Below, in pieces: positions 26,798 to 36,183 of a DNA stretch of 64,000 bases. The translations under genes and the position numbers were made by a program. Origin of the DNA: Providencia sp. R33 (GTDB lineage Bacteria > Pseudomonadota > Gammaproteobacteria > Enterobacterales > Enterobacteriaceae). Under the pieces are notes generated by a model, which did not search any database, was not told the origin of the DNA, and saw only the letters and a list, made by a program, of their open reading frames with translations. Position 1 is the stretch's first letter. Each line of letters starts with the position of its first letter. The stretch covers positions 3,596,001-3,660,000 of the forward strand of contig NZ_CP072453.1 of assembly GCF_019343475.1 (NCBI RefSeq), given 5' to 3'.

Positions 26798-27345
26798 TAC
26801 GTATAATTGATTTCTTTTCAGCCTTAATTGGGTTAATCGTTTTATCTCCTGTACTACTTATTACCTCTATTATTGGTTATTTTGAAACAGGTTCACCTAT
26901 TTTTATTCAAACTCGTGTTGGCAAAAATAAAAAACCCTTCAAGTTAGTTAAATTTAGAACAATGAAAGTTGGTACTTCATCTGTCGCCAGTCATTTAGTT
27001 GATACTAACTCTATAACTAAATATGGGACTATTTTACGTAAAACCAAAATAGATGAACTTCCACAATTAATTAATGTATTAAAAGGTGAGATGAGTTTAG
27101 TCGGCCCTCGGCCTAATTTATTTAACCAAGAAGAATTAATACAACAACGTTCAGCACTAAATATCTATGATGTTCGCCCAGGTATAACTGGATTAGCACA
27201 AATTAAAAATATTGATATGTCTACTCCGCAGCTATTAGCGGCTACAGATAAAGAAATGATAGATAACCTGAACCTTAAAAATTATTTTAAATATATCATG
27301 ATGACAGTCACCGGCAGTGGTTCCGGCGATGCTGCTGCCAAGTGA
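26794..27345 (+). CDS. Small polyprenyl-phosphate sugar-1-phosphate transferase
   Basis: A 183-aa member of the PglC/WcaJ-type initiating transferases with only the core domain: one N-terminal membrane segment (FFSALIGLIVLSPVLLITSII), QTRVGKNKKPFKLVKFRTM, KTKIDELPQLINVLKGEMS and VGPRPN. These enzymes attach the first sugar phosphate to undecaprenyl phosphate. Coupled to a QuiNAc/FucNAc-type reductase, it probably uses that sugar, as WreU does in Rhizobium. The C-terminal GSGSGDAAAK tail is polar. Confidence 0.88.
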   Translation: MIRIIDFFSALIGLIVLSPVLLITSIIGYFETGSPIFIQTRVGKNKKPFKLVKFRTMKVGTSSVASHLVDTNSITKYGTILRKTKIDELPQLINVLKGEMSLVGPRPNLFNQEELIQQRSALNIYDVRPGITGLAQIKNIDMSTPQLLAATDKEMIDNLNLKNYFKYIMMTVTGSGSGDAAAK

Positions 27346-27366
27346 AAACAAAAAGAAGTAATCATT

Positions 27367-29271
27367 ATGGATAAACTTAATCGCATCTGGTCTCTACCCC
27401 GAGTTTATAAAAGGCTCATTGGCTTGGGTATCGACACGCTACTTATTATTGTTTCATTCTTTCTCGCCCTGTGGGTAAGGCTGGGTGAGGTTGTTATTCA
27501 CCTGTCTTATCATACTTGGCTAACCTTGCTGGGTACGATTATCGTGACCCTGCTAGCCTTTGTAAAATTAGGGTTATACCGTGCAGTCTTACGCTATCTC
27601 ACTTTCCATGCATTAACTGTGGCCATGGTAGGCGCATTAATTTCTACATTTTCCATCACAACATTTTCGTATTACTTAGAAGCGAACATTCCGCGTACCA
27701 TTCCATTTATCTATATGACCTTCCTCATTTTATTATGTGGCGGGGCAAGAATGTTAGTACGTTCGATGATTGTGCAAGCAAGCCGTAAGGGTTGTGAACC
27801 CGTACTAATTTATGGCGCGGGTAGCACGGGTCGCCAGCTAGCAATTGCTTTACGAAATGCGGTTTCTTACCAAGTCAAGGGCTTTATTGATAACGACCCA
27901 TCACTACACCATACCGTTATTCAAGGTATTACCGTGCACTCTTCAGATAAAATCGAAGAACTTGTGAATAAACTTGATATTGAGAAAATTTTACTCGCGA
28001 TGCCTCGAACATCTCGATCAGAACGTAAAGCAATTATTAACGGTTTATTGCACCTCTCTGTTGAAGTCTTGACGGTTCCTGATTTTAACGACATCGTTGA
28101 AGGCCACGCCACAGTTGATGACTTAAAAGATGTTGCTATTGAAGATCTTTTAGGTCGTGACCCTGTTGCCCCTAACCCAGATTTAATCGGTGCCAATATC
28201 AAAAATAAAGTTGTTATGGTAACAGGCGCTGGGGGTTCTATCGGTTCAGAACTGTGTCGGCAGATTATTCGCCAAAAACCGACTACAATCGTGTTATTTG
28301 AAATTTCAGAATTCAATTTGTATGAGATTGATAAAGAGCTGAATAACATTGTTAACGCCGAAAAATTAAAAGTTAGAATTGTTCCATTGTTAGGTAGCGT
28401 TCAAGAATTTGAGCGTTTAAAAAATGCCTTAGAAACCTTCCATGTCCAAACGGTTTACCATGCCGCCGCCTACAAGCACGTTCCTTTAGTGGAATATAAT
28501 GTTGTTGAAGGTGTCCGTAATAATATTTTTGGTACTTACAATGCAGCACAAGCGGCAATTGAAGCAAATGTTGAATCTTTTGTGCTGATTTCCACAGATA
28601 AAGCCGTTCGCCCAACCAATATAATGGGGACATCAAAGCGAATGGCGGAATTAGGGCTACAAGCGCTGTCTGAAAAAGAAAGCGCTAAAGAAAACGGAAC
28701 CCGCTTTTGTATGGTTCGTTTTGGTAATGTGTTAGGCTCTTCAGGTTCGGTGATCCCGCTGTTTAAACAACAAATTGCAATTGGTAAAGCCATTACCGTC
28801 ACACACCCAGATATTATCCGTTACTTTATGACTATCCCTGAGGCCGCTCAGCTTGTATTACAAGCCGGAGCAATGGGCCAAGGTGGTGATGTCTTTGTCT
28901 TAGATATGGGCGAACCTGTTAAAATTGTTGATTTAGCGAAAAACCTAATTCAACTTTCTGGCCTTGAGTTAAAAAGCCAGAAAAATCCGAATGGTGATAT
29001 TGAGATCAAATTTACAGGTCTTCGTCCTGGTGAAAAGCTGTATGAAGAGCTCTTAATCGGTGATAATGTCCATTCAACAGAACATCAGCGTATTATGGCT
29101 GCCAATGAAGTCTTTATCCCTTTAGAGGATTTCATTAAAGTATTAGATAAATTAAATCTTGCATGTCAAAATTACGACCTTGAAGCGATACGCCAGATTT
29201 TACTTGAAACGCCAACTGAATTTAACCCAACGGATGGCATTGGTGATTTAGTGTGGAATGCCAAACACTAA
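27367..29271 (+). CDS. WbpM-like UDP-GlcNAc 4,6-dehydratase
   Basis: A 634-aa inner-membrane enzyme. Four membrane helices occupy about residues 17-120, followed by a nucleotide-binding domain, then the catalytic SDR domain with MVTGAGGSIGSE at about 282 and STDKAVRPTNIMGTSKRMAE at about 409. The MxxxK in place of YxxxK is the hallmark of this class. It makes UDP-4-keto-6-deoxy-GlcNAc, the precursor of QuiNAc and FucNAc. It follows the reductase and initiating transferase. WbpM homologues often sit at the end of O-antigen clusters. Confidence 0.93.
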   Translation: MDKLNRIWSLPRVYKRLIGLGIDTLLIIVSFFLALWVRLGEVVIHLSYHTWLTLLGTIIVTLLAFVKLGLYRAVLRYLTFHALTVAMVGALISTFSITTFSYYLEANIPRTIPFIYMTFLILLCGGARMLVRSMIVQASRKGCEPVLIYGAGSTGRQLAIALRNAVSYQVKGFIDNDPSLHHTVIQGITVHSSDKIEELVNKLDIEKILLAMPRTSRSERKAIINGLLHLSVEVLTVPDFNDIVEGHATVDDLKDVAIEDLLGRDPVAPNPDLIGANIKNKVVMVTGAGGSIGSELCRQIIRQKPTTIVLFEISEFNLYEIDKELNNIVNAEKLKVRIVPLLGSVQEFERLKNALETFHVQTVYHAAAYKHVPLVEYNVVEGVRNNIFGTYNAAQAAIEANVESFVLISTDKAVRPTNIMGTSKRMAELGLQALSEKESAKENGTRFCMVRFGNVLGSSGSVIPLFKQQIAIGKAITVTHPDIIRYFMTIPEAAQLVLQAGAMGQGGDVFVLDMGEPVKIVDLAKNLIQLSGLELKSQKNPNGDIEIKFTGLRPGEKLYEELLIGDNVHSTEHQRIMAANEVFIPLEDFIKVLDKLNLACQNYDLEAIRQILLETPTEFNPTDGIGDLVWNAKH

Positions 29272-29328
29272 TCATAATAATATTCTTCATTTTAAAAATA
29301 ATTATTTAACTTTTAACAGGATACTCAA

Positions 29329-30483
29329 GTGATTAGCAAGCGCCTTCCACTGACTCTATTAGCAGTGAGTATTTTACTTACAGGCTGTACCGTTACCCCT
29401 GGTGCCTATATGTCAACCTCTGGCAAAAATGTGGTTGATACGGGTGACCGTGATATTACAAAGCTGGTTGATATTTACCCAATTTCACCAAAGTTACTCG
29501 ATGACATGTACACAGCCCCAACCATTGCCAAGCCTAACTCGCAGTTAGAAAAACAACTGACTAACTATGAATATCGTGTAGGTGCCGGTGATGTATTAAC
29601 CATCACTGTTTGGGACCACCCTGAATTGACTATCCCTGCGGGCTCTTACCGTAGTGCGCAAGACTCAGGTAACTGGGTACACTCTGATGGCACCATCTAC
29701 TACCCGTATATCGGTAAAGTCAAAGTCATCGGTAAAACCGTTACGGAAATCCGTACGCTTATCAGCAACCGCTTAGCGACTTATATTGAATCCCCACAAG
29801 TGGATGTCAGTATTGCCGCATTCCGCTCACAGAAAATGTATGTGTCAGGTGAAGTAGCAAAACCGGGTACACTGCCAATTACTAACGTGCCGTTGACGAT
29901 TTTAGAAGCCTTTAACAATGCAGGTGGCTTAACCGAAAAAGCGGATTGGGATAATGTGGTACTGACACGTAATGGCAAAGAAATTAAAGTCTCATTACAG
30001 GATTTAGTCCAATATGGGGATTTAACCCAAAACTACCTCATGCTGCCGGGTGATGTGCTGTATGTGCCACGTAATGACTCACAAAAAGTATTTGTGATGG
30101 GTGAAGTTGGCCAGCCAACCACACTGACGATTGACCGTGCGGGGATGAGCATCACTGAAGCACTGAGCAAAGCCAGTGGCCTAAACCAAAACACTGCCAA
30201 TGCAACGGGTGTATTTGTTATTCGCCCAATCAAAAACCAGCCAGCCGCAGATAAAGAACTTGAAGCGTTACTGCCGAAAAAAATGGCAGCGGTCTATCAG
30301 TTAGATTTATCGGATGCGACATCACTCGTGATGGGCACCGAATTTAAACTGCAGCCGTATGACTTAGTCTATGTTACCGCAGCCCCTGTAGTACGTTGGA
30401 ACCGTCTAATTACCCAGTTATTGCCAACTATTGCGTCTTATAATCAGTTAACAGAAGGCACCAAACGTATTCACGATTGGTAA
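29329..30483 (+). CDS. wza: Outer-membrane polysaccharide export lipoprotein Wza
   Basis: Wza forms an octameric channel that exports capsule or colanic acid. The 384-aa product has a lipoprotein signal with lipobox LTGC (residues 16-19) and the Poly_export/SLBB domains: YRVGAGDVLTITVWDHPELT, YPYIGKVKVIGKT, and two soluble ligand-binding repeats. It uses a GTG start with AGGAT upstream. wza-wzb-wzc are consecutive, as in E. coli group 1 capsule loci. Confidence 0.96.
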   Translation: MISKRLPLTLLAVSILLTGCTVTPGAYMSTSGKNVVDTGDRDITKLVDIYPISPKLLDDMYTAPTIAKPNSQLEKQLTNYEYRVGAGDVLTITVWDHPELTIPAGSYRSAQDSGNWVHSDGTIYYPYIGKVKVIGKTVTEIRTLISNRLATYIESPQVDVSIAAFRSQKMYVSGEVAKPGTLPITNVPLTILEAFNNAGGLTEKADWDNVVLTRNGKEIKVSLQDLVQYGDLTQNYLMLPGDVLYVPRNDSQKVFVMGEVGQPTTLTIDRAGMSITEALSKASGLNQNTANATGVFVIRPIKNQPAADKELEALLPKKMAAVYQLDLSDATSLVMGTEFKLQPYDLVYVTAAPVVRWNRLITQLLPTIASYNQLTEGTKRIHDW

Positions 30484-30488
30484 TCGAC

Positions 30489-30917
30489 ATGTTTAATCAT
30501 ATCCTAGTTGTCTGCATGGGTAATATTTGCCGCTCCCCGACAGGGGAGCGTTTATTGCAACAGTATTTCCCCAGCAAAAAAGTCGACTCAGCAGGAATTA
30601 TTGCCAAAAACGATCTCCCTGCCTATGACAGTGCCATCCGAATTGCAGAGCAGCACCAACTTTCCTTGGAAAACCATCTGTCACGTCGGTTAACTAGCGA
30701 AATATGCCATAAAGCAGACTTAATCCTAGTGATGGAAAGCGGTCATATTGCTAAAATCCACCAACAGTTTCCGCAGACACGTGGCAAGGTGATGTTATTT
30801 GGGCAATGGATTAATAAAACCGAAATCCCTGACCCCCATAAACGCAGTGATGAAATGTTTGAACATGTTTATCAGTTAATGGAAAAAGCCGCCATCGCTT
30901 GGCAAGGAAAAATTTAA
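30489..30917 (+). CDS. wzb: Low-molecular-weight protein tyrosine phosphatase Wzb
   Basis: A 142-aa phosphatase with the CX5R active site (CMGNICRS) near the N-terminus and the general-acid DPHKR near the C-terminus. It dephosphorylates the tyrosine cluster of Wzc, so that high-molecular-weight export can cycle. The frame opens at 30477, but ATG 30489 gives the family N-terminus. It is five bases past wza. Confidence 0.95.
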   Translation: MFNHILVVCMGNICRSPTGERLLQQYFPSKKVDSAGIIAKNDLPAYDSAIRIAEQHQLSLENHLSRRLTSEICHKADLILVMESGHIAKIHQQFPQTRGKVMLFGQWINKTEIPDPHKRSDEMFEHVYQLMEKAAIAWQGKI

Positions 30918-30952
30918 TTTTATTTATTGGATGACTTAACATTTAATCTATT

Positions 30953-33031
30953 ATGAACACAACAAAAAATAGCTCCCCAGCCTCAGATGAAATCGATCTG
31001 CTCGCCCTGTTTAAAGTTTTGAAATCCAACACGATTAAAATTGGGTTTTTCACGGTTATCTTTGCAGCAATCGCAGTGGCGTATAGCCTGCTTGCTACCC
31101 CGATTTACCAAGCCAATGCGACCTTGCAGTACGATAAGTTAGGGCAAGTTTCATTACTCGACCAAATGAGTGATGTGATGCCATTTGGTAACAGTAATAA
31201 CCAAGTAGACTCTGAAATCGAAGTCATTAAGTCCCGCATGGTATTAGGTAAAACTGTCGCGGATTTAAACCTTGATGCTCTTGTTGCACCGACAGGTTTT
31301 GCCAGTAAATTACTTGGCGAAACAGCACCTTTAAACATTACGGTCTATCAGTTGCCAGATCATTTGGTCGGTGAGCCCGCAACCCTGACATTTACCAGTG
31401 AAAAAACCTACTCACTGAATATTGACGGTCAAATTTTTGACGGTAACGTTGGCCAAGTCCTTAAGCAGGGCGAAATTAATTTACTGGTTGCCAGTTCATC
31501 AGTAAAAGCGGGTGATGAATTTGCTCTGGTAAAAAATGCCCGTTACTCTTCCATTGAAGATTTGCGTAATACCTTAACTATTGCAGAAGTGGGCAAAGGA
31601 ACAGGTATTATCAGTTTAGCCATCAAAGGCGCAGATAAAGCGGAAAACGTTAAAATACTTAACAGTATTATCCAAAACTACGTTGACCAAAATACCGAGC
31701 GTAAAAAAGAAGTCACCAACAATACGTTAGTCTTCTTAAATGACTACTTGCCGACTATTAAAGCAAAGCTGGATAACTATGAAAACCAGCTTAATGCGTT
31801 CCGTAAAAAGAATGAATCTATCGACCTTTCTTTAGAAGCTAAAGCCGCGTTAGATACTGCATTGCAAGTGGAAGAAAAACTCAATGAATTAACCTTTAAA
31901 GAAGTAGAAATTCAGCAGTTATATACCCGTAACCATCCTGCGTATCAGTCCCTATTAGATAAACGCCAACAGTTGTTACGCGAAAAAGAAAAAATCAGTA
32001 AAAATATTCAAAAGCTGCCCAATACCCAACAAGAAATCGTGCGTTTAACTCGTGACGTTGAAGCAGAGCAAGCGATTTACACCCAGTTAGTCGCTAAGCA
32101 GCAAGAACTCAGCGTGCTCAATTCCGGTATTACCGCAGATGTGCGTATTATTGACTCCGCTGAGTCCCAACCGAATGCGGTTGCACCGAAAAAATTCCTG
32201 ATTGTTGTACTTGCCACAATCCTCGGCTTTATTGTCGGCTGTGCCTATGTGATTGCCCGCGAGTTCTTTAATAACAAAATTAAAAGCACCGAAGATATCG
32301 ATGCACTGGGTGTTAACGTGTATGCCACAATCCCATTCTCTGCTCACGAGAAAAAACTGATTGAGGCAGGAAATAAAAACCCATTAGCCCTTGAAAACCC
32401 AGCGGATACTGCAGTTGAAGCTATTCGCTCACTGCGTACCAGCGTTTATTTCTCAGTCATGAACCAAGGGAATAACTTGGTGATGGTGACCAGTGCGTCA
32501 CCGGGGGTAGGGAAGAGCTTTGTGACCTCCAATATGGCGGTGGTACTGGCTAATGCAGGCAAAAAAGTGCTGTTAATCGATACCGACTTACGTAAAGGCC
32601 GCTTGCATAAAGCCTTTGGCTTAAACAACAAAGCCGGTCTCTCTGAGTATTTATCACAACAGAGTTTAGAATCCCCAACGGTTCATACCAATGTGATTGA
32701 AAATCTGGATGTAATTTGCCGCGGTAAAAACGTTACTCACTCTTCTGAATTACTGATGGGTGAACGCTTTAAGCAATTGCTAGATAAAGTGAAAAATCAA
32801 TACGATATCGTGGTAATTGATACCGCACCAATCTTAGCCATCACTGACTCGGCCATTATTGGTAAATACGTCGGTACATCATTGTTAATCGCCTTTTATG
32901 GCGTTAATACCGTGAAAGACGTGGATTTATCACTTAAACGCTTTAAGCAAAATGATATCGAGATTACCGGTGTGATACTCAATGGTATCGATGCTAGATC
33001 TGATGATTATAACTACCACTATGAATATTAG
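30953..33031 (+). CDS. wzc: Polysaccharide co-polymerase and tyrosine autokinase Wzc
   Basis: A 692-aa inner-membrane protein that controls chain length and export. It has N-terminal Wzz domain, two membrane helices (near 30-52 and 415-435) around a periplasmic coiled coil, then a BY-kinase domain with Walker A SASPGVGKSFVTS at about 518 and LLIDTDLRKGRLH. The C-terminal tail is tyrosine-rich (DDYNYHYEY), the autophosphorylation cluster. It is slightly shorter than E. coli Wzc (720). No separate wzz gene is present in this window. Confidence 0.96.
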   Translation: MNTTKNSSPASDEIDLLALFKVLKSNTIKIGFFTVIFAAIAVAYSLLATPIYQANATLQYDKLGQVSLLDQMSDVMPFGNSNNQVDSEIEVIKSRMVLGKTVADLNLDALVAPTGFASKLLGETAPLNITVYQLPDHLVGEPATLTFTSEKTYSLNIDGQIFDGNVGQVLKQGEINLLVASSSVKAGDEFALVKNARYSSIEDLRNTLTIAEVGKGTGIISLAIKGADKAENVKILNSIIQNYVDQNTERKKEVTNNTLVFLNDYLPTIKAKLDNYENQLNAFRKKNESIDLSLEAKAALDTALQVEEKLNELTFKEVEIQQLYTRNHPAYQSLLDKRQQLLREKEKISKNIQKLPNTQQEIVRLTRDVEAEQAIYTQLVAKQQELSVLNSGITADVRIIDSAESQPNAVAPKKFLIVVLATILGFIVGCAYVIAREFFNNKIKSTEDIDALGVNVYATIPFSAHEKKLIEAGNKNPLALENPADTAVEAIRSLRTSVYFSVMNQGNNLVMVTSASPGVGKSFVTSNMAVVLANAGKKVLLIDTDLRKGRLHKAFGLNNKAGLSEYLSQQSLESPTVHTNVIENLDVICRGKNVTHSSELLMGERFKQLLDKVKNQYDIVVIDTAPILAITDSAIIGKYVGTSLLIAFYGVNTVKDVDLSLKRFKQNDIEITGVILNGIDARSDDYNYHYEY

Positions 33032-33044
33032 AATTTAATATCAT

Positions 33045-33077
33045 AAAAAACCGACGTACTGTGCGTTGGTTTTTTTA
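33045..33077 (+). terminator. Terminator-like hairpin between wzc and wzx
   Basis: AAAACCGACG and CGTTGGTTTT pair (one G-U type mismatch allowed), with a short loop and a run of seven T. It lies 14 nt past the wzc stop codon and only about 14 nt before the wzx start. If active it ends the export operon. Read-through or antitermination would be needed for wzx. Confidence 0.75.
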
Positions 33078-33090
33078 TTGGGTGAATCTA

Positions 33091-34371
33091 TTGAATACTA
33101 GAATTTTAAAAAATGCAGCATGGATGGTCTCCGAAAAATTCATTGCTATTATTGGGTTGTTTTTTGTAACTTCCTATGTTGCAAAATATGTTGGCCCTTC
33201 AGTCTTTGGTATAATAGCTCTAGCAACGGCAACATTTCAGATTATACAAATAATAGCTCAATTAGGTAACGATAATATAATATTCAAACGAGTATCTAAG
33301 AAAAAAGAATCTGGATTAAAATTAATCAAGTCAACTTTTTTAATAAGGACTATAATTTATTTTTCATTATCCATCCCTACGTTATATTATTTTTACTCAT
33401 ATAAAAATAATATAACGTTTATATTTTCCATCGCTATTTGTATTGCCTGCTACTTTTCATCCATTGACATTTATTCAATTTATAACAATGCAATATTAAA
33501 ATCAAAAATAAATACCATCGCAAATATAATTGGCTTAAGTATAGGCCTTGTCCTCCAATACACAATCGCATATAACAAACTTGACCCTATTTACTTAACA
33601 ATCCCAATCATAGTTGTTACTTTCATACCTTTATCTATCCGCTTTTACTTATTTCCAAAAATAAGTAAAATTACAAGGAAAAATAAATCACGATATAACA
33701 AATACATCTTATTATCCGGAATTAGCATTGTTTTCTCAACATTATCTATTGCAATTTATACTCGAATAAACCAATTTATGATTTCATATTTAGAAGGAGA
33801 TTATAATCTAGGTATTTATTCTGTTGCTGTAACGTTATCCACAGCATGGGTCTTCATACTTACTGCAATAATAAATTCAACGCTTCCATCCATATTTGGA
33901 GAGAAAAAAGAGTCTAAAGCAGCGAAAGTTGCCGCTAACTTAAATGTTATAGTTATAATTATATCAATCACTGTACTCGCTTTTATTTATTTTTTCGGTA
34001 GTTATTTTATTAATTTATTATTTGGTCCTTCATATGCAATGGCTAGTGAACTCTTAGTAATCTTATGTTGTTCAACTATATTTGCAAATTTAGGGACTGT
34101 GTCAGCACGGTTTATTGTTCGCCATTCAGGATATTCTTTTTTATCTAAAAAAATGTTTATTATGGTTTTACTTAGTATCCCTATCTCATATACCATGATC
34201 AGAATTTTTGGACTCAAAGGCGCAGCCTACAGTGTCTTAGTAATTGAAATACTATCATTGACTATAATGAATTACTTTTTCAAAAAAGGTCTTATATTTA
34301 ATTTACACAAAGAAACTTTAAAGCTCCCTAAAAGATTCCTTGAACTCACCTCTTACATTCGCCATAAATAA
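33091..34371 (+). CDS. wzx: O-unit flippase Wzx
   Basis: A polytopic membrane protein of about 426 aa, MOP/PST superfamily, that flips undecaprenyl-linked O-units. The N-terminus (AAWMVSEKFIAIIGLFF then YVGPSVFGIIALATA) and about 12 helices are typical. The open frame begins at a GTG inside the preceding terminator. The TTG at 33091, with GGGTGA five bases upstream, is the more likely start. It is very AT-rich between GC-richer wzc and galE, so it was probably exchanged independently. Confidence 0.88.
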   Translation: MNTRILKNAAWMVSEKFIAIIGLFFVTSYVAKYVGPSVFGIIALATATFQIIQIIAQLGNDNIIFKRVSKKKESGLKLIKSTFLIRTIIYFSLSIPTLYYFYSYKNNITFIFSIAICIACYFSSIDIYSIYNNAILKSKINTIANIIGLSIGLVLQYTIAYNKLDPIYLTIPIIVVTFIPLSIRFYLFPKISKITRKNKSRYNKYILLSGISIVFSTLSIAIYTRINQFMISYLEGDYNLGIYSVAVTLSTAWVFILTAIINSTLPSIFGEKKESKAAKVAANLNVIVIIISITVLAFIYFFGSYFINLLFGPSYAMASELLVILCCSTIFANLGTVSARFIVRHSGYSFLSKKMFIMVLLSIPISYTMIRIFGLKGAAYSVLVIEILSLTIMNYFFKKGLIFNLHKETLKLPKRFLELTSYIRHK

Positions 34372-35426
34372 TGAAACCTACTTATACTATAAATACTATA
34401 CTTAATAAAACAGAGGTTCTAGTCACCGGCGGTCTTGGCTACATTGGTAGCCATACCTGTGTGCAAATGATCCAGCAAGGAATGCAGCCGATTATTTTAG
34501 ATAACCTGCATAATGCTAACCTTGAAGTGCTTAACCGTATTGAAACGATTACGGGGATAAAGCCTGTATTTTACCAAGGTGATGTGCGTGATAGCCAAAT
34601 TTTAGACACCATTCTTGCTCATCACCAAATTCATTCAGTGATCCACTTTGCAGGTCTTAAAGCCGTGGGTGAGTCGGTTGAAAAACCGATTGAATACTAT
34701 GATGTTAACGTCAATGGCACATTAGTGTTAGTGGAAAGCATGAAAAAAGCAGGTGTAAAAAGCCTGATTTTTAGCTCTTCTGCAACGGTATACGGTGAAC
34801 CTGAGCATATTCCATTAACGGAAGACGCTTCTGTGGGTAATACCAATAGCCCATACGGTACCAGCAAGTATATGGTTGAGCGTATTCTGACTGATTTGAA
34901 TATTGCTGATAATACGTGGTCCATTTCATTACTGCGCTATTTTAATCCGGTTGGTGCTCATAATTCAGGCCTAATGGGGGAAGACCCGAACGGTATTCCA
35001 AACAACCTCACTCCATTTATTGCCCAAGTCGCAGTAGGTCGCCGTAAAGAGCTCGCTATATTTGGTGGAGATTACCCAACTAAAGATGGTACAGGTGTAC
35101 GTGATTATATCCATGTGATGGATTTAGCAGATGGCCATATTGCTGCTTTAAATAAAGTTAGCCAACAAGCAGGCCTGCATATCTATAACTTAGGGACAGG
35201 CACAGGAACAAGTGTATTGGAAGTTGTCGCTGCTTTTGAAAAAGCAGTTGGTAAACCCATCCCTTATACTATTTCTGAGCGCCGCGCTGGTGATATCGCG
35301 GAATATTGGTCAACGCCAGCGAAAGCACAACGTGATTTAGGTTGGACCGCACAATATTCCATTCAAGATATGGCTGATGACGTTTGGCGTTGGCAGTCCA
35401 TGAACCCGAACGGTTATAAAAGCTAA
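34371..35426 (+). CDS. galE: UDP-glucose 4-epimerase
   Basis: A 351-aa epimerase interconverting UDP-Glc and UDP-Gal (perhaps also the N-acetyl forms). It has LVTGGLGYIGSHTC (NAD binding), FSSSATVYGEP and SPYGTSKYMVE with catalytic YxxxK. There are about 15 extra residues before the usual start. No other in-frame start exists in that stretch, which is AT-rich like wzx. Start and wzx stop overlap by one base. It is the last gene of the cluster and lies before trmL. Confidence 0.92.
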   Translation: MKPTYTINTILNKTEVLVTGGLGYIGSHTCVQMIQQGMQPIILDNLHNANLEVLNRIETITGIKPVFYQGDVRDSQILDTILAHHQIHSVIHFAGLKAVGESVEKPIEYYDVNVNGTLVLVESMKKAGVKSLIFSSSATVYGEPEHIPLTEDASVGNTNSPYGTSKYMVERILTDLNIADNTWSISLLRYFNPVGAHNSGLMGEDPNGIPNNLTPFIAQVAVGRRKELAIFGGDYPTKDGTGVRDYIHVMDLADGHIAALNKVSQQAGLHIYNLGTGTGTSVLEVVAAFEKAVGKPIPYTISERRAGDIAEYWSTPAKAQRDLGWTAQYSIQDMADDVWRWQSMNPNGYKS

Positions 35427-35445
35427 TCCTGATTCGCTATATTGT

Positions 35446-35473
35446 AAACGCGCCTCCTATGGCGCGTTTTTTG
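35446..35473 (+). terminator. Terminator of galE and the O-antigen locus
   Basis: AAACGCGCC and GGCGCGTTT form a strong GC stem with a 6-nt loop, followed by TTTTTT. It lies about 20 nt past the galE stop. Confidence 0.93.
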
Positions 35474-35569
35474 TTTTTGGCTCGCAAATAAAAGTTCCGC
35501 ATGAAAATAATGCGATTTGCGCGTACACTCTTCCCATCATTTTTATCATCATAAAATCAATCAAACGCT

Positions 35570-36073
35570 ATGCCACACATTGTTTTATTCGAACCAGAAA
35601 TACCACCAAACACCGGTAATATTATTCGCCTTTGTGCCAATACGGGCTTTAGTTTGCACCTTATCCACCCGCTTGGGTTTACGTGGGATGATAAACGCTT
35701 ACGCCGTGCTGGGTTGGATTACAGCGAGTTTGCCGATATTAAACATCACCATGATTATTATGCTTTTTTAAAAAGTGAAGGGCTGAACCCAGATAATAAT
35801 CAGTCTGAAAGTGGTGCAAGAGTCTTTGCTTTAACGACCAAAGGTAAGCCAAGCCACAGTAATGTCAGCTACCAAGAAAATGACTATTTGATGTTTGGCC
35901 CTGAAACGCGCGGGTTGCCACCTTATGTGCTCGATAATATGCCAATGGAGCAAAAAATTCGCATTCCAATGTTGGCCGATAGCCGCAGTATGAATTTATC
36001 GAACTCAGTTGCTGTTGTCGTGTTTGAGGCATGGAGGCAATTGGGGTATCCGGGGGCTCTACTAAAAGACTAG
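35570..36073 (+). CDS. trmL: tRNA (cytidine/uridine-34 2'-O)-methyltransferase TrmL
   Basis: A 167-aa SPOUT-class methylase that modifies the wobble base of tRNA-Leu. The N-terminus IVLFEPEIPPNTGNIIRLCANTG and the C-terminal knot (FGPETRGLP and IPMLADSRSMNLSNSVAVVVFE) are strongly conserved. It is also known as yibK and marks the right end of Providencia O-antigen loci. Confidence 0.97.
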   Translation: MPHIVLFEPEIPPNTGNIIRLCANTGFSLHLIHPLGFTWDDKRLRRAGLDYSEFADIKHHHDYYAFLKSEGLNPDNNQSESGARVFALTTKGKPSHSNVSYQENDYLMFGPETRGLPPYVLDNMPMEQKIRIPMLADSRSMNLSNSVAVVVFEAWRQLGYPGALLKD

Positions 36074-36183
36074 AATTACTCGATATACCTCAAGCGGTAT
36101 GAGTGAGGCTTCACTCCGACACCCAAGCTACATATCGCTCGAATTATTGAGAGGATAGCTCTGAGCATAAGAGAGATATATTA
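36074..36183. repeat. Imperfect palindromic intergenic sequence
   Basis: The interval shows imperfect inverted symmetry: GAATTACTCGATAT near its start and ATATCGCTCGAATT further on, with GTGAGGCTTCAC (a short near-palindrome) between. It looks like a short repetitive intergenic element but is not the same as the repeats at 38.8-39.1 kb. No coding capacity is visible. Confidence 0.4.

Noticed and set aside
28373..28802. Leftward open frames inside the WbpM-like gene
   Set aside because: They are antisense shadows of a strongly conserved enzyme.
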